Source: Chryseobacterium sp.
Lineage (GTDB): Bacteria; Bacteroidota; Bacteroidia; Flavobacteriales; Weeksellaceae
Assembly: GCA_017989575.1 (NCBI GenBank)
Contig: JAGNPP010000020.1
Span: forward strand, 1 to 16,461
Length of the DNA: 16,461 nucleotides
Reading direction: 5' to 3'
Positions 1 through 6,144 of this stretch are shown here, in pieces (position 1 is the first letter of the stretch; the number at the start of each line of letters is the position of its first letter). A program made the position numbers and the translations under genes. The notes beneath the pieces are model-generated. The model saw nothing but the letters and a program-made list of their open reading frames with translations. It was not told the DNA's origin and made no database searches.

Positions 1-252
1 CCATCTATATACTTTTCTTAGCCGTCTATATACTTTTTTTAGTCCTCTATATATTTTTTTTAGCTATCTATATACTTTTCTTAGCCATCTATATACTTTT
101 TTTAGTCATCTATATATTTTTTTTAGTCATCTATATATTTTTTTTAGCTATCTGTATATTTTTCTTAGCTATCTATATACTTTTTTTAGTCATCTGTATA
201 TTTTTCTTAGACATCTGTATACTTTTTTTAAACATTTATATATTTTATTAAT
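1..252. repeat. Tandem array of 21-bp T-rich repeats (about 12 units, continues left)
   Basis: Eleven contiguous 21-bp units can be laid end to end from position 1 to 231, followed by a decayed twelfth (232-252). The shared core is TCTATATACTTTTTTTAG, preceded by three variable bases. Most differences are transitions at unit positions 1, 2, 3, 7, 12 and 17, while the TATA and TTTT cores never change. There are no spacers, so it is not a CRISPR array. The spacing of 21 bp equals two turns of B-DNA, so every TATA/T-tract lies on the same helix face. The array ends 36 bp before the start codon of the HTH gene. It could be an iterated operator, a bent-DNA element or simply a minisatellite. The left end lies outside the window. 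Confidence 0.93.
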
Positions 253-288
253 CGCAAAATTTTTAATTTAGTAAAAGAAAAAAACACA

Positions 289-630
289 ATGGAAAATACA
301 ATCCCCCACCTTGGCGACATGCTGGCAGCGCACTTAGATGGCCGGCGAGCACGCAGGAGTGTCCTAGTACGCAAACTCGGAATTGCACCTGCTTCACTCA
401 ACAATTATCAAAAAAGACAATCTTTCCAATGCGCTACGCTCTGGCGGCTGAGCGTAGAGTTGAAGCACAACTTCTTTGCCGACCTGGCCGCCCAACTGCC
501 GCCCGACTACACCACCACGGCACCAAAAAGCACAGCTATAGACGAGGAAATCGCCCAGCTGAAAAACAAAATCCAAATCCTGGAAGCCGAAAAAAATATG
601 CTCCTGGAAGTTGCGCGCGGCAAAATGTAA
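289..630 (+). CDS. Small helix-turn-helix protein with C-terminal coiled coil
   Basis: A 113-residue cytoplasmic protein. Residues about 20-65 read as a Xre-like helix-turn-helix: a short helix, then RKLGIAPASLNNYQKR as the turn and recognition helix, then a supporting helix ending in HNFFADLAAQLP. Residues about 83-111 form a heptad-patterned coiled coil (IAQLKNKIQILEAEKNMLLE), which suggests a dimer. The pattern resembles small putative regulators common in Bacteroidota, but I cannot give a named family or target. ATG 289 follows an A-rich leader and is the only sensible start. The coding sequence is roughly half G+C, clearly richer than der, upp or murA, which hints at different ancestry. 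It sits between the 21-bp array and a strong terminator, so it is probably monocistronic. Regulation through the array is inference. Confidence 0.75.
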   Translation: MENTIPHLGDMLAAHLDGRRARRSVLVRKLGIAPASLNNYQKRQSFQCATLWRLSVELKHNFFADLAAQLPPDYTTTAPKSTAIDEEIAQLKNKIQILEAEKNMLLEVARGKM

Positions 631-660
631 AACCGCGTTTTCATCAAATTAATAAATAAA

Positions 661-687
661 AAAAACACCTCGCGCTGAGGTGTTTTT
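661..687. terminator. Bidirectional intrinsic terminator
   Basis: AAAAACACCTC (661-671) and GAGGTGTTTTT (677-687) form a perfect 11-bp stem around the loop GCGCT. U-rich runs follow on both strands. It lies between the end of the plus-strand HTH gene (630) and the end of the minus-strand secreted-protein gene (711), so it can serve both. Confidence 0.9.
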
Positions 688-710
688 GTTTTGATTTAAA
701 AATATTGAGC

Positions 711-1757
711 CTATCGGATAATCTTCTTTGTGCGCACATCGCCACTGTTTTCTGCTTTGATGATGTAGACGCCGTTTGGCAGCGCAGCCGCCTCCAGTCG
801 GTACTCTCGGGAGGTGGCGCGGAAGCCTCTCACCAGTTTTCCGCTGGCATCGTACAGCGCCATTTCGCCCAGGATTTTATTAGATTTGATGACAAATGCA
901 TCGCCATCTCGGTACACCACAAAGTCGGATTTGGTAGCCTCTGCATTCCCCAGCACCGCCGATTCTTTGTACACGATTTCGAAACGCGTAGCATCTGTCC
1001 CTTTCGCCGCAGCAAAGGTGTAGCTGCCGTTCTGGCTCAGGTTGATGTATTTATTGGTGAGTTTATCTTTCAAATAAATGCTTTGGCTGCTTTCGAAAAT
1101 CCCTTCCGGCGATTGCAGTTGGATGGTGTACTCGCCTGCTGCGGAAAAAACATTGCCCACAGGCACCACATCTTCCACGCCAAACGCCGCAGACCTCCCT
1201 TGGATGGCCAGTTTCCTCGCCCCCAAGATAGAATAGAAACTATCCGAACCTACCACAAACAGCTCCCCATCGTAGTCGGTCTCGTAGCCATCTGTAGCAC
1301 CCGGAATATAGCCCACTAGGATAGAATTCACGATAGCCTTGGGCGAGGTGAGCGTGAGCCAGAATCTGTTTTTAGCCGCGCCATTTTTTTGGAAAAATGT
1401 GCCGCCATCTGCTACCCGCAGCACGTTGGATGCCGAGTAGGAATTTTTGAACTGCAATGTGCCCGCTCCAAAATCTTTTTTCTGGATGATGAAGCCCTGC
1501 CCCACTTTCACTATCCCATTTGGCACCGCCGATATGCCCGTGCCGTCTGCCGCCTGTGTCGCACTATTGCCGCCCGTGCCGTTGTAGATGGCATAGTTGT
1601 TTGCAGAATAGCCAGAACCCACCTGAGTAGGCGTAAAGTTGTTGTTGGTCCAGAAGTAAGCCGTGTTCCAGATCAAATTGCTATTGCCCAGATACAACTG
1701 ATTAAAATTGATATTGGAAGGATAAGGATTGCCCACCAAGTTGTACCCGTGTATCAC
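711..1757 (-). CDS. Fragment 4 of the T9SS protein: C-terminal region with type A sorting domain
   Basis: This 348-residue frame is the C-terminal quarter. It starts within GYNLVGNPYPSNINF, a motif frequent just upstream of T9SS tails. It ends with an approximately 75-residue sorting domain: the strand FVVYRDGDAFVIKS, then GEMALYDASGKLVRGF, then LPNGVYIIKAE, then a basic KKIIR terminus. Such domains direct export through the type IX system and are removed or attached at the cell surface. The apparent GTG start at 1757 is a by-product of the frameshift. This portion is visibly richer in G+C than the first half of the gene. Confidence 0.85.
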   Translation of the reverse strand: MIHGYNLVGNPYPSNINFNQLYLGNSNLIWNTAYFWTNNNFTPTQVGSGYSANNYAIYNGTGGNSATQAADGTGISAVPNGIVKVGQGFIIQKKDFGAGTLQFKNSYSASNVLRVADGGTFFQKNGAAKNRFWLTLTSPKAIVNSILVGYIPGATDGYETDYDGELFVVGSDSFYSILGARKLAIQGRSAAFGVEDVVPVGNVFSAAGEYTIQLQSPEGIFESSQSIYLKDKLTNKYINLSQNGSYTFAAAKGTDATRFEIVYKESAVLGNAEATKSDFVVYRDGDAFVIKSNKILGEMALYDASGKLVRGFRATSREYRLEAAALPNGVYIIKAENSGDVRTKKIIR

Positions 1758-3547
1758 ACTGCCGCCAGTGCCTGTGTTGGGCGATCTTTTATGGCGATAT
1801 TAATATCCCCGTTGTTGGGCGTTCCCGAGAAGGTGTATGTTTTGGAACTGCCATTGGTCACCGTACTTTCGGCGCGGAAGGCATAGCCTTTCCCCTCCAC
1901 AAAGTTGGGCTCCAGAGTTTGGTTCACCGCATTGAAAAGATCATTGCTCTCGTTGTATTGGTAGAGCCTGTTGGCTGGCGTGCCAGGCGAGAATGCCTGC
2001 AGCGGCTGCCCGGCTACCGGCGAACTCCAGTAGAGGTAATCCATGTGCGTGGTGAGGTTGTTGATATTGCTGGCCAGCCTTTGAGACTGGATGTTGCCGA
2101 TGTTTGCAGCATCTGCATCTTGCAAGAGTTGTGCATTATTCTCAAAAATGATGGTGCCACCCGTGTTTTGAAGCCCCTTCTTCGCCGTGAGTATGATGGC
2201 AGAGGCATTGTCTGCTGTGGCCAATATGTTTAATGAGCCGCCAGTGACTCTTGTGAGATTGGCCACGCTGGCACTGCCTACAAGTGATTTCGCTCCCGTG
2301 TTGGTGAAGGCAAGGTTGTGGTAAGCGGTGCTTGGCCTCAGGAATTGATTGCCTGCGGAAGCCAACTCTATCTCTCCGCCTGCGAGTTCCATTTTGAAGA
2401 ATCTTGGAATATATTCTGAATCAATATTGGATGCTGATGCTTTGGTGATTTTGTAAGCTGTTCCCGCTGCCATTTTGAGCGTACCAGAGACGCCGAACGT
2501 GCTTCCATTCGATATGAAGTTGGTATCTGTCTCTTCTACTCTTCCTTTTCTGATGTCCAAAGCGCCTCCTAAACCGTTATTAATATTAGCGTTTGGCAAA
2601 TTAATCAATCTAAAAGCGTTGCTAGGAGACAAAACTAAGTTGTTATTATCCAACTCTACGATCACAGCACTGCCGTTGACTCCATCACCGAAGCCCGTAC
2701 CCATACTTTGGTTTTGCTTTCCGATGTAATGGAATGTACCAGCACCATAACCTGGCGCATCAGTCGTCCTTACATTGCCCACTGTTCCGGCAGTATCCAT
2801 TATACCTTGCGGTGATGAGATTTTGAGATATGCACCTGCAGAAGCTGTGAAATCTGTCGCCACTCTTCCGTTTCCTGTGATATTGTTGGCAGTAGTTCCA
2901 ATAAATCCAAAATCTAAGATTGCGCCACCATCAACAAAAAATCGTGATCTATCACCCAAATCGAAATCCCTCGCAAGTTGTACATAACTCCCCGGTTTTG
3001 CAAAAAACTGGATTCTGCGGTTTCTGGCAGCATCCGGGAAGGCAACGTTCACACTTTGGATCTGAGTTGCAGTAGTTCCGTTGCCGGTTCCATTAAAATT
3101 AAAATCTTTGCCAGTATTGTTACCTTGAGTTGCATCCAATTTTCCGGCAGCACTTATCGTAAGGTCGCCTTTTAGATTGATAATCGAAGTAGCACCTGCC
3201 GTAGTGTTGGCATTCATATTAAGCGTACCACCGGTGATGCTCATATCGCCATCTACGTTCATAGTATTGGTGCCAGATGTAAAGTTGGTAAGATTCACGA
3301 AACCGGCAGATTGATTATAATTCCCACGGACATTGATCGTGTTGCCCTGCCCGATGGTATAGGTTGCGGTACCGCTAAATGTAAGATTGTTGTAAGTGAA
3401 AGAAGGCAGCGTAAAGGTGGTTCCGGTTGCCGGCGATACGTAATTCACAGTACTTCCCGTCACGGTGTAGGTTGCAGACATTACAAATGCCCACGGTTCC
3501 GGTGCTTGGCAAAGTCCTATTGCCGCCGGTAGCATCCAAATTGCCAT
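1754..3547 (-). CDS. Fragment 3 of the T9SS protein: beta-repeat body
   Basis: This 597-residue frame carries the central body. The first 25 or so residues (MAIWMLPAAIGLCQ and on) are out-of-frame. Genuine sequence resumes at ATYTVTGSTVNYVSP. The body is dominated by short beta-strand repeats rich in Thr, Asn, Gly and Ala (NLTFSGTATYTIGQGNTINV; SIINLKGDLTIS), as in beta-helix secreted proteins. It ends with the segment common before T9SS tails (HMDYLYWSSPVAGQPLQAFS; YAFRAES). Residues after NIAIK are out-of-frame because of the missing base near 1788. No catalytic motif is visible. Confidence 0.8.
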   Translation of the reverse strand: MAIWMLPAAIGLCQAPEPWAFVMSATYTVTGSTVNYVSPATGTTFTLPSFTYNNLTFSGTATYTIGQGNTINVRGNYNQSAGFVNLTNFTSGTNTMNVDGDMSITGGTLNMNANTTAGATSIINLKGDLTISAAGKLDATQGNNTGKDFNFNGTGNGTTATQIQSVNVAFPDAARNRRIQFFAKPGSYVQLARDFDLGDRSRFFVDGGAILDFGFIGTTANNITGNGRVATDFTASAGAYLKISSPQGIMDTAGTVGNVRTTDAPGYGAGTFHYIGKQNQSMGTGFGDGVNGSAVIVELDNNNLVLSPSNAFRLINLPNANINNGLGGALDIRKGRVEETDTNFISNGSTFGVSGTLKMAAGTAYKITKASASNIDSEYIPRFFKMELAGGEIELASAGNQFLRPSTAYHNLAFTNTGAKSLVGSASVANLTRVTGGSLNILATADNASAIILTAKKGLQNTGGTIIFENNAQLLQDADAANIGNIQSQRLASNINNLTTHMDYLYWSSPVAGQPLQAFSPGTPANRLYQYNESNDLFNAVNQTLEPNFVEGKGYAFRAESTVTNGSSKTYTFSGTPNNGDINIAIKDRPTQALAAV

Positions 3548-4631
3548 AAGTAAGTGGCGGGATGGTTTGCGTGGTTGCGCTTCGGATTTCTATTTTGCTG
3601 GCACAGTTTAGGTTGGCCGTCGCAGAACCATTGTAGGCTACATTGCCTCGAATAATTAGGTTGCTGGCGGCAGCCATATTGAAGGGGCCATTCAGCGTAA
3701 AATTATTGATAGTTCTTCTGTCTGTAATGTTTAGAGTATTTGATGTAGAAGCAGTTATTGTGATGTTATCAAAACTAGAAGGTATGCCATTGGGTGTCCA
3801 GTTGGAGGCAATCTGCCAGCTGGCGTTGACGTTTCCGTTCCAAGTGTAATTGGTGGAGATGGATGCATCTACGATATTGACGTTGTAGTCTTCTGTATCG
3901 CCGTATTGCGTAGTAGCACAAGCTCCTGAAGGACTATACGTAGAATCACTTCCGCCGCGTAGTCGGATTCTTTTTTGCCCGAGAGTGGCAGTAGCAGGAA
4001 CCGTAAATGCGTATGTGACTGTAGCACCATTTTCGGCAGCCGTAGCTGAAATTGCTATATTTTCAGATGATTCGAAAATCCCATTTCCATTAAAATCTAT
4101 CCAGGCAGCGCTATATTGATTACCCGAAATATCCCCAGTACCAAAAGTCATCGATAGCTGGTTGGAGGTTGTACCTCGCGCTAAATCTAGTGGCGGCTGA
4201 TTGTTGGTGTACAAGTAGCCTGAGTTTCCCGACGTGGCATTGGAGTAAGTAGCACCTAATGAGTTGGTAAGACTCATATTGACGATTGTGTCTACTGAAT
4301 TATTGGATGTTGTAGTAGGTGTACAAGGATTAACCGATAGAGAGATATTGTCTATGGCGGCTGGGGGTTGGCTTCCACTATTACCATTGTTAATCCATTC
4401 AAAAATTAATCGGACTGTTTGACCCGCAAAGGCGTTGAGATTACGCGTTGCAGAAAAAGTGGTAAAATTCTCTTGACTATGAAAATCGTCCGAAACCAAC
4501 ATTCTACTTGCTGAGGTAGATATGCCTGTACCAGCTGTCGGGTTGTACGACGTAGGGGTAATCCACACTTTAAAATAATCGATAGGATTACCAAATAGCC
4601 ACCCCGCTTCCCCCATCATTTTTCCAATCAA
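3375..4631 (-). CDS. Fragment 2 of the T9SS protein: end of N-terminal domain, GEVED domain, start of repeat body
   Basis: This 418-residue frame continues fragment 1. Its apparent start (a TTG) is an artefact of the frameshift. It opens with DYFKVWITPTSYNPTAGTG, which completes the N-terminal sandwich. A GEVED domain follows around residues 150-255, with AAWIDFNGNGIFESSENI, QKRIRLRGG and YGDTEDYNV. After that a beta-rich repeat body begins (YTWNGNVNASWQIASNWTPN). Family-like sequence stops near GGNRTLPSTGTVGI. The tail from CNVCNLHRDGKYCEL to the stop is out-of-frame translation of sequence that fragment 3 reads correctly. Confidence 0.8.
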   Translation of the reverse strand: MIGKMMGEAGWLFGNPIDYFKVWITPTSYNPTAGTGISTSASRMLVSDDFHSQENFTTFSATRNLNAFAGQTVRLIFEWINNGNSGSQPPAAIDNISLSVNPCTPTTTSNNSVDTIVNMSLTNSLGATYSNATSGNSGYLYTNNQPPLDLARGTTSNQLSMTFGTGDISGNQYSAAWIDFNGNGIFESSENIAISATAAENGATVTYAFTVPATATLGQKRIRLRGGSDSTYSPSGACATTQYGDTEDYNVNIVDASISTNYTWNGNVNASWQIASNWTPNGIPSSFDNITITASTSNTLNITDRRTINNFTLNGPFNMAAASNLIIRGNVAYNGSATANLNCASKIEIRSATTQTIPPLTYGNLDATGGNRTLPSTGTVGICNVCNLHRDGKYCELRIAGNRNHLYAAFFHLQQSYI

Positions 4632-4965
4632 AACTAACGGTTGTATTAGTAGTACCTACAGGAATGGTAATTTCTTTATAGGCATAAGTAACTGACTCAC
4701 TGCCGGTGCTATACGTATTGTTCGCACCATTGTTATTAGATATGTAAAGCGACTTGGATCCCAAGCCATTGCTGGTGGCACTTCCCACATGCCATTTGTT
4801 TGCTTGGGTGCCATTCACAAAAATCCAATTATTTGTACCTTCAAAGTCCTCGAAGTAGTTGAGGGAGGCTTGGGCAGACATCTGTACAGTACTTAATAAC
4901 AAACAAAGTAAAGTAACAGTTCCAAAAGCTTTCCTAAAAATTCCAATCTGTAAAAAATTCTTCAT
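4588..4965 (-). CDS. Fragment 1 of the T9SS protein: signal peptide and N-terminal domain
   Basis: This 125-residue frame begins at the true start of the broken gene. Residues 1 to about 32 are a Sec signal peptide: a basic start, the core TVTLLCLLLSTV, and a cleavage-like SAQA. The mature part starts with YFEDFEGTNNWIFVNG, a beta-sandwich of the choice-of-anchor-J type found at the front of many flavobacterial T9SS cargo proteins. The last real family residues are VSFDWKNDG. The following GSGVAIW and stop are out-of-frame reading caused by the homopolymer indel at 4610-4614. Confidence 0.8.
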   Translation of the reverse strand: MKNFLQIGIFRKAFGTVTLLCLLLSTVQMSAQASLNYFEDFEGTNNWIFVNGTQANKWHVGSATSNGLGSKSLYISNNNGANNTYSTGSESVTYAYKEITIPVGTTNTTVSFDWKNDGGSGVAIW

Positions 4966-4992
4966 AATAATCTCTTATTTTCACACTATTCG

Positions 4993-5000
4993 CAAATATA
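4993..5000 (-). promoter_or_regulatory. -7 box of the T9SS protein gene promoter
   Basis: On the minus strand 5000-4993 reads TATATTTG, an exact match to the Bacteroidota -7 consensus TAnnTTTG. It lies about 28 bases before the start codon at 4965. No clear TTTG -33 box is visible at the usual distance. Confidence 0.5.
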
Positions 5001-5077
5001 AATTTATTTTAGTATAAATAAAGAAATTATAATCAGAAAAATTTAAAACATTAAAAATCAATAAATTAAAAAATAAA

Positions 5078-5857
5078 TCACTTTATAATCATTATTTCGC
5101 TGTAAAGATTTTCGAGGTGTAGAATCTTGGAAAACGGACTTTGAATGTTCTTCAACTCCTCTTTGGCGTGGATGTAGGTGTAGCGCGAGGCAATGTTGTA
5201 CATATTGGAAACCAAAATCAGCCAGCACTCGCTGGCCTTGGTGTTGTAGAGTTTGTACTTGCTATTTTTCTTTTCGATGACTTGCAGGATTTTTTCGGAA
5301 TGAAGCTCATCAAACAACGAAAAACGGTACTCCAAAAACAAAAGAACGCCCTTGTGGTGGGGCGTTCTTCTAATATGTTTTACGAGTTTGGTTCTTTTGT
5401 TATTGGTAATGGCAGATGATATTTCCTTGATTAATTGCTCAGGTTGCTGGTAAAAATCGTCCTGAAAATAATCGATGTTAAGATGATAGATCCCGGAGAG
5501 ACTTTTGTACTCGGACAACAGTTTTTCGACAGTTCGGAAAATATGATTGATGTAGCTTTCTTTTTTTTTGAGCTCAAGATGGTTGATAATCTCCGAAACT
5601 TCTACACCAATACGCTTTCCCTGATAATTAATAATGAAATCCGGGCTTTCACCAATCAGATTTTCGATCTCGATATCTGGATAATGGGCAAACAAAGTAC
5701 TGAGCAATAGGAGTTCGGTTTTTTTCTGATATTCTTCCCGCTCGTGCAAATTGGCACTCGTAATAGAGTCATACAAATTTACCAGATCATCTGAATTTCC
5801 AGTTTTGGAAGAAACAAACACATCCAAATTCTTCTGAAGGTATTCACAATAAATCAT
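5078..5857 (-). CDS. Orphan protein with PD-(D/E)XK-nuclease-like patch
   Basis: A 259-residue soluble protein I cannot name. An N-terminal helical stretch (1-58) precedes IENLIGESPDFIINYQGKR (64-82) and then IGVEVSEI (83-90). The order, an acidic helix with E48, then PD at 72-73, a beta turn, and a strand carrying E86-x-S88, resembles the core of PD-(D/E)XK nuclease-fold proteins. The usual final Lys is replaced by Ser, so activity is uncertain. The C-terminal half is helical and charged (KLVKHIRRTPHHKGVLLFLEYRF) and has an aromatic W near residue 212. No signal peptide or membrane segment is seen. It is AT-rich, isolated between a broken surface-protein gene and glgP, and transcribed away from glgP. 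It could be a defence-type nuclease remnant or an unrelated conserved protein. The nuclease reading is inference. Confidence 0.6.
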   Translation of the reverse strand: MIYCEYLQKNLDVFVSSKTGNSDDLVNLYDSITSANLHEREEYQKKTELLLLSTLFAHYPDIEIENLIGESPDFIINYQGKRIGVEVSEIINHLELKKKESYINHIFRTVEKLLSEYKSLSGIYHLNIDYFQDDFYQQPEQLIKEISSAITNNKRTKLVKHIRRTPHHKGVLLFLEYRFSLFDELHSEKILQVIEKKNSKYKLYNTKASECWLILVSNMYNIASRYTYIHAKEELKNIQSPFSKILHLENLYSEIMIIK

Positions 5858-5942
5858 CGCATTATTATTAGAAATTAAACCTGTACTAATCTAATAAATA
5901 ATTGATTACAAAACACTTATATGAATTAAAATTAATAATAAA

Positions 5943-5997
5943 GAGAAAAGAACAAAGAGAAAAAATCAAAATAAAAGAAAAAGAAAAAGAAAAAAGA
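5943..5997 (+). repeat. Polypurine tract with AAAAAG simple repeats
   Basis: The spacer between the orphan gene and glgP holds a nearly pure A/G stretch ending in about three and a half tandem AAAAAG hexamers (about 5974-5997). It lies about 100 bases upstream of the putative glgP -7 box. It could be slippage-prone; I see no other gene in 5858-6144. Confidence 0.55.
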
Positions 5998-6098
5998 TGA
6001 ATAGTTCAGAAACTAGCAATAGGACGCAAACGACTGATTGAGTTAGCTTAATTTTATGACTTTACAACACCTTAGCTATTCTACCAAAAACTATTTAT

Positions 6099-6106
6099 TA
6101 TATTTG
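6099..6106 (+). promoter_or_regulatory. -7 box upstream of the phosphorylase-like gene
   Basis: TATATTTG matches the TAnnTTTG -7 consensus of Bacteroidota and lies 38 bases before the start codon at 6145. There is no convincing TTTG at -33, so the call rests on one box. Confidence 0.45.
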
Positions 6107-6144
6107 TAGCCATATAGACAAAGACCTTTTAAATTATTAAACTA

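Larger units (their letters stand above)
711..4965 (-). pseudogene. Large T9SS-secreted multidomain protein gene, broken by three frameshifts
   Basis: Four consecutive minus-strand reading frames form one protein of about 1,415 codons: signal peptide, choice-of-anchor-J-like N-terminal domain, GEVED domain, long Asn/Thr/Gly-rich beta-repeat body, and C-terminal type IX sorting domain. Frame breaks lie near 4612, near 3480-3505 and near 1788. The first fits one extra base in a run of five C on the plus strand (4610-4614). Removing it joins WKNDG to EAGWLFGNPIDYFKVW. The third fits one missing base in a run of four T (1787-1790). Adding it restores IKRSPNTGTGGSVIHGYNL. The middle break fits one extra base, or two missing, near short runs, and the exact site is unclear. 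If intact, the protein would be a surface-attached or released adhesin/enzyme-like protein. Recent decay, slippage and read errors are all possible. None of the other complete genes here looks frameshifted. Confidence 0.85.

Noticed and set aside
1..252. A CRISPR array
   Set aside because: The 21-bp units are directly contiguous with no unique spacers, and no cas genes are present.
2..271. A coding repeat protein: two plus-strand frames stay open through the array (a hydrophobic heptad such as IYILFLA, or HLYTFFS)
   Set aside because: The unit is a multiple of three and nearly lacks stops by composition. Variable bases are not concentrated at third codon positions in either frame, and no start codon is visible.
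705..1319. A plus-strand gene of about 204 residues opposite the secreted-protein gene
   Set aside because: It is the antisense shadow of the T9SS C-terminal region, has no family features and runs across its terminator side.
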